Below, in pieces: positions 28,979-38,112 of a stretch of DNA of 64,000 nucleotides (the first letter of the stretch is position 1; each line of letters opens with the position of its first letter). The notes under the pieces were generated by a model. It was not told the DNA's origin and ran no database searches. It saw only the letters and a program-made list of their open reading frames with translations. Origin of the DNA: Bacteroidales bacterium. GTDB lineage: Bacteria > Bacteroidota > Bacteroidia > Bacteroidales > VadinHA17. Position numbers and translations under genes: made by a program. The stretch is from positions 186,001 through 250,000 of the forward strand of contig JADKBK010000003.1 of assembly GCA_016715075.1 (NCBI GenBank), in the 5' to 3' direction.

Positions 28979-29698
28979 TCAATAAGTAAAATAAACAGTG
29001 TTGGCAAAATCTCTTTTGCATGTAATTGTATCAATGAACTCTTCTCTCTTACCGCTTCTGTATAACTCCCAGCTTAATTCCGTCTTTTTGTCTGCAAAAA
29101 CTTTGGTATTTATTGTAGAATTAACGTATCCGCCTGTCCACCATAAATCTCTCGCTGATGTAAGTCCAAAGGAATTATTTGTTTGTCCATTATTATTTAC
29201 TGTATATGGATATAGCGACAAACCAAAAACTCCATCCGATTCCCAGCAAAGATGAAGTGTATCGCTTGCAGGTATTTTGCTTTTTCTGTTTATTGTAATA
29301 GTAAGATCTGCTAATTTGTCCAGGTTAAAGAACAGATATTTTGCATTTCTTTCAATTTCACCCAGAGATATTCTACTTACTGTGACAGCATAATCGGGAT
29401 TACCAATAAAACAGAAATTGTAGCGATAGGCACCTTTGATTTTTTTCAGGGAATAAGTGAAACGACCTGAACTGTCAGTTGAGAATTGACCAGCTTCAAT
29501 TGTCTCTGATTCATTATCGCTGGTAACTAATCCCTGAACAATTATGTTTTTGAATAGAATTCCGGTTTTAGTTCTTTCATCTGAAACTTTCCCTTTTATT
29601 TTTATTGTTCCTTCAGTTTTAACGCATCCTGTCAGCACTCCTGAAGTGAGCACAATGAAAAGAAAGATCCTGATGTTCACTTGATCCGGTCTTGACAT
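28979..29698 (-). CDS. Lipoprotein with carboxypeptidase-like regulatory domain
   Basis: 239 aa from the ATG at 29698 (an in-frame ATG at 29722 adds eight residues). Lipobox LTGC ends a hydrophobic run. The next ~90 residues (IKIKGKVSDERTKTGILFKN, then GQFSTDSSGRFTYSLKKIKG) match the CarboxypepD_reg-like beta-sandwich common in Bacteroidota surface proteins. The rest is strand-rich and unassigned. A hairpin CTGTGG/CCACAG at about 28939-28961 between this gene and its convergent neighbour may act as a weak terminator. Confidence 0.65.
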   Translation of the reverse strand: MSRPDQVNIRIFLFIVLTSGVLTGCVKTEGTIKIKGKVSDERTKTGILFKNIIVQGLVTSDNESETIEAGQFSTDSSGRFTYSLKKIKGAYRYNFCFIGNPDYAVTVSRISLGEIERNAKYLFFNLDKLADLTITINRKSKIPASDTLHLCWESDGVFGLSLYPYTVNNNGQTNNSFGLTSARDLWWTGGYVNSTINTKVFADKKTELSWELYRSGKREEFIDTITCKRDFANTVYFTY

Positions 29699-29926
29699 AA
29701 TGACGATTGATCTGAATAACATAATAAATTTAATACATTTATTTCAATGTAATACTGCATATTTTATCTGAATGCTGACCTTATGGACTCTGAATTTCAG
29801 ACTGTGACCTGAGAATTAATTTCCATGGCAAATAAAAAAATACCTTGTTCACTCTTAACCTAACACAGAGGCTACTCCATTTTTTAGTAAATTGCGTGAC
29901 TGATCATCAACTAAAATACAGCATCA

Positions 29927-31969
29927 TTGAACCTCAGGCGTGACCATATCAGCAGCATTTTACATCTGCCTGTCAATGATCCGGTACTGGTATTTGCCAT
30001 TATACTTCTGGTGATATTAATATCTCCTGTGATACTAAGAAAGTTCAGGATCCCCGGCCTTATTGGATTGATAGTATCAGGCATAATAATCGGGCCCAGC
30101 GGGTTTAATATCATTGAAAAAACCAATGCGATAGAATTATTTGCCACCATCGGCATGCTTCTCCTTATGTTCATTGCAGGGCTGGATCTTGACCAGAAAC
30201 AATTTCGTCGGACGAAGTACAAAAGCCTGCTCTTCGGATTACTTACTTATACAATACCATTTGGGCTGGGTTTGCCCGTTTGCTACTATCTCCTTGATTA
30301 TAACCTTATATCGAGCCTGATGATCAGCAATATGTTTGCCACTCACACAATGGTTTCATATCCGATTGTCACACGACTTGGATTGACGCGCAATGAAGCT
30401 GTCGCAGTAGCCACTGGAGGCACTATCATTACCGACACCCTCGTTCTGCTTGTACTGGCAGTCATAACAGGTGCTGCGTCCAAAGGAGGCGGATTCAGTC
30501 TTTATGGAAACTTATTCATCTCATTTATTCTGTTTCTTCTTTTCGTTGTTTATATCATACCTAAAGTTGCCCGCTGGGTATTCCATCGTCTTGAGGATGA
30601 TAACTATTCCCAGTTCATTTTTGTTGCTCTTGTAGTATTTATCTGCGCACTGCTTTCTATGGCCGCAGGACTTGAACCAATAATTGGTGCTTTTGCTGCC
30701 GGTTTTGTACTTAACAGGCTGATCCCGGCTGAATCGATCCTGCGCAACAGGATTGATTTTACAGGAAACGCCCTGTTTATCCCCTTCTTTCTTATCAGCA
30801 TCGGGATGATCGTTGATATCCGCATAGTTTTCGCCGGACCGATGGCAATAATTATCGCAGCTATACTTACAACTGTAGCGCTCCTCGGTAAATTTGCTGC
30901 TTCGGAAATCGCATCCCGGATATTTGGCTTCACATCAGATCAGCGCAGGCTCCTGTTCGGTCTTACAAGCTCTCATGCAGCGGCGATCCTGGCAGTGATT
31001 ATGGTTGGCTACCGGATCGGGATCATTGATGAGAATGTTATAAATGGAACTATCTTTCTTATTCTCCTAACATGCCTTATTTCTTCTGTTGTCACTGAGT
31101 CAGCAGGAAGAAAAATTGCATTTAGCATTAACAGAGGCATTAAGCAGCCAGTTGATATGACACAAGAAACAATAATTGTGTCACTCTCAAATCCCCAGAG
31201 GATGGAGCGGCTGCTCGACCTGGCCCTGTCCCTGAAAAAGAAAAATCATTCCAACCCGCTGTACGGCCTCTTTGTTGTTGATGACGACGAAACAGCCAAT
31301 GAAAGGCTTGCTCTGGCAAGATCTACCCTCGAACATGCCGGAGGAAAAGCGCTGGCAGCCGGAAGAAAAATCGAGACCTACGTCACTATAGATAATAATG
31401 TCTCAGCAGGAATAAAACGTGTTGCAAGGGAGAAAAGCGCAACAGACATTATTGTAGGCACATCGGGTAAGCCTAATCTGGCAGACTTCCTCTTTGGCCG
31501 GACTCTTGAACAATTAATAACAAATTCTTCCCAGAATATCTATGTTTTTAACCCTGTTTATCCTCTGAATTTATACAAGAAGATCCACCTGTTCCTGCCT
31601 CCCCACGCTGAGAAAGAGAACAGCTTTATTCATATTCTGAATAAGATCATTGGGCTTGCAGAATCAAATGCGATGTCATTTGAATCTCATTCATACGGCC
31701 TGACAGCTTCATTTATAGAGACTCATCTTAAAAAACTCAGGAGCCAGGTGCTTTGTACATTTTATTCATTCCACAATGAAAATGAGATCCCTGAGGCAAA
31801 AATGATGATAGGGAGTGATGATCTGCTCGTTGTTATATCTCCTCACCGGGGGAGCATATCATATAGCAAGTCGTACAACTCTTTACTTACAAGGATACTG
31901 AAGGACACTGGTGAGAATAGTTATCTGATTATTTACCCTGGTGTGGTCAGCGGCAGAAGCCGGGTCTGA
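29927..31969 (+). CDS. CPA2-type cation:proton antiporter with C-terminal Usp domain
   Basis: 680 aa. About 12 membrane helices in residues 15-390 (PVLVFAIILLVILISPVILR; IPGLIGLIVSGIIIGPSGFN; GLEPIIGAFAAGFVLNRLIP) define a Na+/H+ exchanger domain. Residues ~405-680 are a cytoplasmic universal-stress-like region (ETIIVSLSNPQRMERLLDLA; ATDIIVGTSGKPNLADFLFG). The family exchanges K+ or Na+ for H+ in the inner membrane. No ATG lies upstream in frame; a TTG at 29927 is the likely start. Confidence 0.86.
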   Translation: MNLRRDHISSILHLPVNDPVLVFAIILLVILISPVILRKFRIPGLIGLIVSGIIIGPSGFNIIEKTNAIELFATIGMLLLMFIAGLDLDQKQFRRTKYKSLLFGLLTYTIPFGLGLPVCYYLLDYNLISSLMISNMFATHTMVSYPIVTRLGLTRNEAVAVATGGTIITDTLVLLVLAVITGAASKGGGFSLYGNLFISFILFLLFVVYIIPKVARWVFHRLEDDNYSQFIFVALVVFICALLSMAAGLEPIIGAFAAGFVLNRLIPAESILRNRIDFTGNALFIPFFLISIGMIVDIRIVFAGPMAIIIAAILTTVALLGKFAASEIASRIFGFTSDQRRLLFGLTSSHAAAILAVIMVGYRIGIIDENVINGTIFLILLTCLISSVVTESAGRKIAFSINRGIKQPVDMTQETIIVSLSNPQRMERLLDLALSLKKKNHSNPLYGLFVVDDDETANERLALARSTLEHAGGKALAAGRKIETYVTIDNNVSAGIKRVAREKSATDIIVGTSGKPNLADFLFGRTLEQLITNSSQNIYVFNPVYPLNLYKKIHLFLPPHAEKENSFIHILNKIIGLAESNAMSFESHSYGLTASFIETHLKKLRSQVLCTFYSFHNENEIPEAKMMIGSDDLLVVISPHRGSISYSKSYNSLLTRILKDTGENSYLIIYPGVVSGRSRV

Positions 31970-32308
31970 TGATTTTTATAAGCCGGCATAATTCAAACTG
32001 ATTAGTCTCTTTGAAGTTCGACTGATATCGGGCGTGCAGAGCGATACATAGAAAATATCTCTTTAATTTCAGACTTTTAAGGCAGTTTCTTGTTTTAAAT
32101 GAGTCCCAAACAGCTGATCTGGCTGAATATCTGAAAACTATGTAACTTTTAGTAAAAATTGTGTAACTATTATATGGTATTGATAATCAACTTTGTAACG
32201 GATTTATTAGAATCCGGCAATATTTAAAGATCCACTGTTCATTGTAAGATAATATTCCAGGAAATTCAAGAATGAATCTATGATGATTATTAATCTAAAA
32301 AGGATGAG
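31970..32308. other. Intergenic, nothing recognised
   Basis: 339 nt, AT-rich, between the antiporter and the cupin gene. I see no ORF with coding character, no hairpin terminator and no clear -7 element. Confidence 0.5.
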
Positions 32309-32668
32309 ATGAAAAGGATTAAAAACCGTCTCGAAAAGGGGATATTCAAAAATGAAATTTTCAGAAAGATATTGTATACAAACAAATATCTTCAGGTTGC
32401 TTTGCTGAGATTAAATCCGGGTTCAGTTGTCGGATTGAAAACTCATTCCAGCATGGATCAGTTTATTGGCTTTGAAGGCGAGGAAGGCAAATGCATTGTT
32501 GAGGGGCAGGAATACAAGGTTGAAAGCGGTTACGTGATTATTATACCAGCCTGTTCCAAGAATGAAGTTACTGCAATCAAATGCCACAAAAAAGCACTCG
32601 ACAGCTATAAATTTTTCACAGCCGATAAGAAAGATGGTTTTGTTCGGGTGAGCCTTAGTGATCTGTAG
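32309..32668 (+). CDS. Small cupin-domain protein
   Basis: 119 aa, single cupin barrel. VALLRLNPGSVVGLKTHSSM corresponds to cupin motif 1, with one metal-ligand-type His, and EGQEYKVESGYVIIIPA to motif 2. The usual second His of motif 1 is not evident (HSSMDQ), so metal binding is uncertain. Small cupins act as sugar isomerases, oxygenases or ligand sensors; no role can be assigned. A decayed partial paralogue lies at 52005-52092. Confidence 0.78.
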   Translation: MKRIKNRLEKGIFKNEIFRKILYTNKYLQVALLRLNPGSVVGLKTHSSMDQFIGFEGEEGKCIVEGQEYKVESGYVIIIPACSKNEVTAIKCHKKALDSYKFFTADKKDGFVRVSLSDL

Positions 32669-33159
32669 GAAGGCATTGATTTGCATTCTTCAGTTAATCT
32701 TTTAAAATCTTGCAGTTTCTTTGCTATTAGGAACTGCATAATATATGTTCTGCTGATCCCCTGCCTGTCTAATCACTTTAAGTTTTTCCGGGAAGATTAA
32801 TCATGATTTCTTTATCATGGTTCATATTCACATCTTAAAATCAGAACCATTGACCGGCAACGTTTGAGAAAACCTTTCTGAGTACTCTCATATTTATAAA
32901 TCAGATAATTACTATTTAACCGGATGGTGTCAGAAGCTGATATAAACAAAATAAATGCATATTTTAAATTGCTTTAGCCCTTCCTTAGAATCAGTAACAT
33001 GGAAATTGGAATAATTCTTTTAATGGATTGAATATTAGAATTTGAAAAAGAAAATTAAATTTAGTACGAATTTGAATTCAGATAACTGATGCCAATTGTT
33101 TGAATCTGGATAAGCTCATAAGGATTAATAACTGAAATTTAATTATTTACCAGACAAAT
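32669..33159. other. Intergenic, nothing recognised
   Basis: 491 nt upstream of the hybrid kinase. No coding ORF, tRNA or strong hairpin found; no TAnnTTTG match near the kinase start. Confidence 0.5.
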
Positions 33160-34851
33160 ATGATTAATAAAATAAATCAGTATCTCTTCAGAAGCCCTGA
33201 TGAAATAGGGTTTGACAACTATCTTATTCTCATTATTTGCTTTCTTATCACGGTATTAGGCTTTCTTGGCACTTTGACAAATCTTGCATTAAGGCTCAAC
33301 TGGCAGGTAATTACTTCAACCACTATTCCCTCCATCATATTTTTACTGCTTTATTTATACAGCAGGATTAAAGGCCGTTATATTGTCTCAAAATATGTAA
33401 TAATAATATCATGCATAATTCTTCTTAATTATCAATGGTTTATAAATTATGGTTCAGAAGGTCCGGTAATCTTTCTCTTTGTTGTGCTCGAGACTTTTAT
33501 TCTGATTTTCTTTAATAAACCCACAAAAAATATCTTTACAATATTCCTTCTTTTAAATATCTCCATCCTGTTTCTGATTGAATATTATAACCCTTTGATC
33601 GTTAATGACTATCCGAGTGAATTTGCCCGTCTGATCGATTTGTATGTCGGGGTACTCATTTACTTGCTGATTAGTGTTTTTTTTGTAAATACAGCAATAA
33701 AATTCTACATCCGGGAGCAGGAAAAGGCACAACTCGCAGATAAACTTAAATCGGCTTTCCTTGCAAATATGAGTCATGAGATCAGAACACCCATGAATGG
33801 GATATTGGGCTTTGCTGACCTGCTTAAAAATCCTAATCTTACAGGTGATGAACAGCAGCAATACATCAGAATAATTGAGAAGAGCGGTGCCCGTATGCTC
33901 AACATTATTAATGATATAGTTGATACCTCAAAAATAGAGGCCGGACTGATGAAAGTAGAGATAAAGGAATCGGATATTAATGAGCAGTTAGAATACATAT
34001 ATACTTTTTTCAAGCCTGAAGTTGAAGCCAAAGGAGTTAAAATCTTCTGCAAAAGCACTTTGCCTGCTAAAGAAGCAATCCTGAAAACGGACCGTGAGAA
34101 ACTCTTTGCTATCCTGACCAATCTTGTCAAGAACGCTATCAAATATACCAACCAAGGATCAATCGAATTTGGTTATACTAAAAAGGGCAACAGCATCGAG
34201 TTTTATGTAAAGGATACCGGGATCGGTATTCCAAAAGACAGACAGGCAGCAATATTTGAACGTTTCATACAAGCTGACATTTCTGATAAAACCGCTCATC
34301 AGGGCGCAGGCCTGGGTTTATCGATTACAAAAGCATATATCGAAATGCTTGGCGGCAAAATCTGGGTGGTAAGTGAAGTAGGCTCTGGCTCAATATTTTA
34401 TTTCACTCTGCCTTACAATTTTGAACCTGGAAAAAAGATTATTATTCAAAAGGATAACCCTGCTGAAAAAACTGAAATTCACATTACCAACCTGAAAATA
34501 TTGATAGCCGAGGATGATGAAACGTCGGAAAAGCTTATTTCAATTATGGTTAAAGAGTTTGGCAAAGAGCTTCTTAAGGCACAAACCGGCATTGAAGCAG
34601 TTGAAATTTTCCGCGATAACCCGGACACTGATTTAATTCTGATGGATATTCAAATGCCAGGAATGTCGGGCTATGAAGCCACCAGGCAAATCAGACAGTT
34701 TAATGGCAAGGTTATCATCATTGCACAAACAGCCTATGGATTATCTGGTGATAGAGAAAAGGCAATTGAAGCCGGATGTAACGATTATATTTCAAAACCC
34801 ATTAATAGAGCCGAACTGCTTGCAATAATACATAAGCATTTCATGAATTAG
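33160..34851 (+). CDS. Hybrid sensor histidine kinase/response regulator
   Basis: 563 aa. Six predicted membrane helices (~20-180), then HisKA with H206 in LANMSHEIRTPMNG, an HATPase domain (NLVKNAIKYT, DTGIGIPKD, GAGLGLSITKAYIEMLGG), and a C-terminal receiver domain (LIAEDDE and acceptor Asp in LILMDIQMPGMSG; FISKP-type Lys in YISKPINR). No periplasmic sensor domain is present, so the signal may be membrane-borne. The output partner is unlinked. A hairpin lies 75 nt downstream. Confidence 0.92.
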   Translation: MINKINQYLFRSPDEIGFDNYLILIICFLITVLGFLGTLTNLALRLNWQVITSTTIPSIIFLLLYLYSRIKGRYIVSKYVIIISCIILLNYQWFINYGSEGPVIFLFVVLETFILIFFNKPTKNIFTIFLLLNISILFLIEYYNPLIVNDYPSEFARLIDLYVGVLIYLLISVFFVNTAIKFYIREQEKAQLADKLKSAFLANMSHEIRTPMNGILGFADLLKNPNLTGDEQQQYIRIIEKSGARMLNIINDIVDTSKIEAGLMKVEIKESDINEQLEYIYTFFKPEVEAKGVKIFCKSTLPAKEAILKTDREKLFAILTNLVKNAIKYTNQGSIEFGYTKKGNSIEFYVKDTGIGIPKDRQAAIFERFIQADISDKTAHQGAGLGLSITKAYIEMLGGKIWVVSEVGSGSIFYFTLPYNFEPGKKIIIQKDNPAEKTEIHITNLKILIAEDDETSEKLISIMVKEFGKELLKAQTGIEAVEIFRDNPDTDLILMDIQMPGMSGYEATRQIRQFNGKVIIIAQTAYGLSGDREKAIEAGCNDYISKPINRAELLAIIHKHFMN

Positions 34852-34925
34852 ATAAATTTTAGGCTGTCGACTATTTGCCTTTTTAAATTCATTTAATATT
34901 ATTGACAACAATCTATTCAACACCC

Positions 34926-34961
34926 GTCACCGGTAACCGGACAATTATATGAACCGGTGAC
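34926..34961. repeat. Inverted repeat GTCACCGGT/ACCGGTGAC
   Basis: Perfect 9-bp arms separated by 18 nt, 75 nt after the hybrid kinase stop. No U-run follows, so it is an imperfect terminator candidate or a binding site in the 227-nt gap before the next kinase. Confidence 0.45.
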
Positions 34962-35078
34962 TTAAAAATATCTTTACAGAAATGCTTCCTGATTAAAGAA
35001 ATATTCAGTAATTTCAGCTTTAATAACCTAAATACGAATTCATTATAATAAAGGCTAATCCGGATCAAATACTCAGAT

Positions 35079-36152
35079 ATGTTAAAAGCTCTTTATTACA
35101 GGCACCAATATTTCTTTAACATGCTGGCAGTGCTTATATTTCTTGTTATAACAAGAATGCTCGATTCATTCGCATGGATGCCGCCTGATAGTAAGAAAAC
35201 AGAAATTATTATCGCTAATTCTCTATTTGAATTTCTCTCTTTCCTTCCTTTTATTTTCTTATTTATCTTTTGCTACAGTTGGGCACTTAAAAGGGAGCTC
35301 CCTTTTCTGCTCTATTCCTTCATTATTGTATTTACGGTTTTTGGACCTGCTGTTTTCCTTCTTTTAAGTACCTGGCTTGAAGATGCTGTCTGGAATAAGG
35401 AAGTTCTTCCATTTACATTTGATCTGGTTAAAAAATATTCACCCGGGATAAGCCTTGTTCTTCTGTTTTTAAGCGCTGCATTCTATTTTACATTTCTCAA
35501 ACTTCGATCTGCCAGACAACTGGAAGAGATGCACAGGGCAGAGTCTCTGGCCAAAGATGTTCAGCTTAAAATGCTCCGATACCAGATAAATCCTCATTTT
35601 TTATTCAATGTACTTAATTCAATCTACACATTAATAGATGAAAATACAGTTAAAGCAAGGAAACTTGTTTTAGACATGGCTGAATATTACAGGTATACCC
35701 TTAACAAACAAGAGCAAACTATTTCTATCGAGAAAGAGGTTGAGTCAATTGTGAAATATCTGGAAATTCAAAAAACAAGATTTGAAGAGGAATTTCAATA
35801 TGAAATATCAGTTGATGAGGAGGTAAGATCAATATTAATACCATCGTTTCTGATTCACCTTTTAATTGAAAACGCTGTAAAATATGGAACTAAGACAATG
35901 AAACAAAAATTGGTTATTCATCTGTCAGCAAAAATCCTTAATAAGAATCTCTTAATAAGTGTCTCAAATACAGGCAAATTACTGAACACAACTCAATCTA
36001 ATGGCAAGAATATTGATGGAACCAGTAATGGTATAGAGAACTTAAACCAGCGACTGGGATTATACTATAATGATAACTATACATTTTCACTCAAGGAGGA
36101 AGAGGGATGGGTTATTGCGGCTGTCGAAATCAGGGAAATTAAAACACGATGA
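35079..36152 (+). CDS. LytS-type sensor histidine kinase
   Basis: 357 aa. Four membrane helices (~13-145: FNMLAVLIFLVITRMLDSF, FLPFIFLFIFCYSWAL, SFIIVFTVFGPAVFLLL, ISLVLLFLSAAFYFTF), a coiled linker, then the phospho-His motif YQINPHFLFNVLNSIY and an ATPase region (HLLIENAVKYG, NGIENLNQRLGLYY). The stop overlaps the regulator's start by 4 nt (ATGA), which indicates translational coupling. Confidence 0.91.
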   Translation: MLKALYYRHQYFFNMLAVLIFLVITRMLDSFAWMPPDSKKTEIIIANSLFEFLSFLPFIFLFIFCYSWALKRELPFLLYSFIIVFTVFGPAVFLLLSTWLEDAVWNKEVLPFTFDLVKKYSPGISLVLLFLSAAFYFTFLKLRSARQLEEMHRAESLAKDVQLKMLRYQINPHFLFNVLNSIYTLIDENTVKARKLVLDMAEYYRYTLNKQEQTISIEKEVESIVKYLEIQKTRFEEEFQYEISVDEEVRSILIPSFLIHLLIENAVKYGTKTMKQKLVIHLSAKILNKNLLISVSNTGKLLNTTQSNGKNIDGTSNGIENLNQRLGLYYNDNYTFSLKEEEGWVIAAVEIREIKTR

Positions 36153-36871
36153 TACAAATAAAAGCTATTATTGTTGATGATGAAAGGCTGGCCAGAGTAA
36201 ATCTGATAAAGCTTTTAGAGCCACATCCTGAAATAGAAATAGTTGGAGAAGCGGCTTCATGTGAAAGCGCACTAGAACTAATAAATGCTTATAAGCCTCA
36301 GCTGGTTTTTCTTGATATTCAGCTCGGAGGAGAAACAGGGTTTGATTTGATGGAACTAATAGACAATTCAATAAAGATAGTTTTTGTAACAGCATATGAT
36401 GAATATGCTATTCGTGCTTTTGAGGTGAATGCCATCGATTACCTCTTAAAGCCTGTAAACCCGGAACGCCTGAAATTATCAATTGAAAAGGTAATAAAAT
36501 CTGACAAAACAAAAAAAAGTGAAGCAAAAAGCTATGAATATTCTGACAGTATTTATGTGCGGTTAAATAACTACGCTTCAAGGTTTATTAAGATCAGCTC
36601 AATTACATTTATTGAACCGGTGGGAAATTATTCCAAAATAGTCACAATTGAGGGCAAGCATTGCCTGGTCTTAAAAACTCTGAAACAATGGCAGGAGGAA
36701 CTTCCTGACAATAATTTTGTAAGAATACACCGTTCCAGCATCATTAATATCGACCATTTAGACCATATCGAAAAAAACTCAAATACCCGTCACAGAGCTT
36801 TTCTGAAAAACATATCTGAACCGATTGAAGTCAGCCGCAGATATGCCAGGAAACTAAGATCCCTGAATTAG
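36149..36871 (+). CDS. LytTR-family response regulator
   Basis: 240 aa. Receiver domain with DD (10-11), acceptor D56 in LVFLDIQLGG and the Lys of LLKPVNP; LytTR domain from ~135 (SIYVRLNNYASRFIKISSI, FVRIHRSSIINIDHLDHIE). It overlaps the kinase gene by 4 nt. The regulator is followed by a small GTGC/GCAC hairpin with a T-run near 36872 and then by the reductase gene, which is a possible target. Confidence 0.92.
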   Translation: MIQIKAIIVDDERLARVNLIKLLEPHPEIEIVGEAASCESALELINAYKPQLVFLDIQLGGETGFDLMELIDNSIKIVFVTAYDEYAIRAFEVNAIDYLLKPVNPERLKLSIEKVIKSDKTKKSEAKSYEYSDSIYVRLNNYASRFIKISSITFIEPVGNYSKIVTIEGKHCLVLKTLKQWQEELPDNNFVRIHRSSIINIDHLDHIEKNSNTRHRAFLKNISEPIEVSRRYARKLRSLN

Positions 36872-36904
36872 TGCAGCAGCACCTTTTTTATCATGAAATA
36901 CCAC

Positions 36905-36928
36905 TTATCACATTATCTGACCGCTAAT
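36905..36928 (+). promoter_or_regulatory. Shared upstream motif, copy 1 (TTATCACATTA...ACCGCT)
   Basis: About 104 nt before the reductase start at 37032. It matches copies at 41862-41885 and 50961-50984 through TTATCACATTA, ACC, CT and AT; the following CTTGGATC is shared with the 51-kb copy. A candidate operator or promoter element. Confidence 0.5.
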
Positions 36929-37031
36929 CCTTTTTCTCTTGGATCAGGGATGATGCATTACTTTCTTTGAGCAAGTTTAATCAAAAACTTAAGAAATCAT
37001 GAAAAATAATAATCATCAGTCAGGAGAAGGA

Positions 37032-37988
37032 ATGAAAGCTGTCATCTGCACAAAATACGGACCACCTGAAGTTCTTCAGATAAAAGAAGTATTAAAGCCG
37101 GCTCCAAAGGATAATGAGGTGCTGATTAAAATATCTGCAACCGCTGTGACAGCAAGCGATATATTCATCCGTGGCTCTCAGGTACCAGTCATGATGTGGA
37201 TCCCTATGCGGCTAATGCTGGGTCTGAGAAAGCCAAAAAAATCAATACAGGGACTTGTGCTGTCAGGAGAAATTGAATCAACAGGTAGAAGTATTCAGAG
37301 ATTTAAAGCGGGCGACAAGGTTTATGGACTTACCGGTTTTGGACTCGGAGCCTATGCTGAGTATAAATGTATGAAAGAAACAGATTCGACTTACGGCTGC
37401 CTGGCTTTTAAACCCGATAACTTATCCTTCGAAGAAGCGACTATGGCAGCATATGGCGGCCTTTTGGCATTTCAATTTATGGAAAAAGGAAATATCCAAC
37501 CCGGACAAAGAGTGCTTATTTACGGCGGAGCAGGCACTTCCGGGGCCATTGCTATACAGTATGCAAAATTTTTAGGGGCAGAAGTAACAGCAGTATGCAG
37601 CACCAGCAACCTTGAAATGGTGAAATCACTTGGGGCAGACAAAGTGATTGATTACACCAGAGAATTTTCTTTTAAACAGGAGGATAAATTTGACTTTATT
37701 CTCGATGCTGTTGGCAAAAACAAAACTTCAAAACTGAAAGCAGCATGTAAAAAAGCTCTTTCTACTGGCGGAAAATATGCATCAATTGATGATGAAAACC
37801 TGAAGCTGGACTCCAAACGCCTTTCTTTGATCAAAAAACTGGTTGAAGACGGACATATTAAGCCTGTCCTCGACAGAACCTATCCACTGGAACAAATTGC
37901 TGATGCACACAGCTATGTTGGTAAAGGACACAAAAAGGGAGGTGTCGCAATAACAGTAGCACATGATGGAATATTACATAACCGGTAA
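37032..37988 (+). CDS. Medium-chain NAD(P)-dependent reductase (quinone-oxidoreductase-like)
   Basis: 318 aa from the ATG at 37032, chosen because it matches the start of the two paralogues and follows AGGAGAAGG; an ATG at 36999 adds 11 residues. N-terminal GroES-like domain (VICTKYGPPEVLQIKEV, DNEVLIKISATAVTASDI) and a Rossmann domain with QRVLIYGGAGTSGAIAIQYAK. The zinc ligands of classical alcohol dehydrogenases are absent, as in the quinone-reductase branch. It probably reduces a quinone, enone or aldehyde. It precedes a MalT-like regulator by 124 nt. Confidence 0.87.
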   Translation: MKAVICTKYGPPEVLQIKEVLKPAPKDNEVLIKISATAVTASDIFIRGSQVPVMMWIPMRLMLGLRKPKKSIQGLVLSGEIESTGRSIQRFKAGDKVYGLTGFGLGAYAEYKCMKETDSTYGCLAFKPDNLSFEEATMAAYGGLLAFQFMEKGNIQPGQRVLIYGGAGTSGAIAIQYAKFLGAEVTAVCSTSNLEMVKSLGADKVIDYTREFSFKQEDKFDFILDAVGKNKTSKLKAACKKALSTGGKYASIDDENLKLDSKRLSLIKKLVEDGHIKPVLDRTYPLEQIADAHSYVGKGHKKGGVAITVAHDGILHNR

Positions 37989-38084
37989 AAGAACTGAAAA
38001 TGAATATATTTGATTTAGAATTTAAACATGTCTCGTATAGTTAGCCTGTAAATTATTGATTATCAATACATAGAAATAAAGTTG

Positions 38085-38111
38085 TGATAAGAATATTTGC
38101 TGATTTGCATA
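38085..38111 (+). promoter_or_regulatory. Conserved block before MalT-like regulator, copy 1
   Basis: 27 nt ending 1 nt before the ATG at 38113. It is identical at 23 of 27 positions to 45847-45873 and both end in ATTTGCATA. It contains a near -7 element (AATATTTG). Confidence 0.5.
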
Positions 38112-38112
38112 G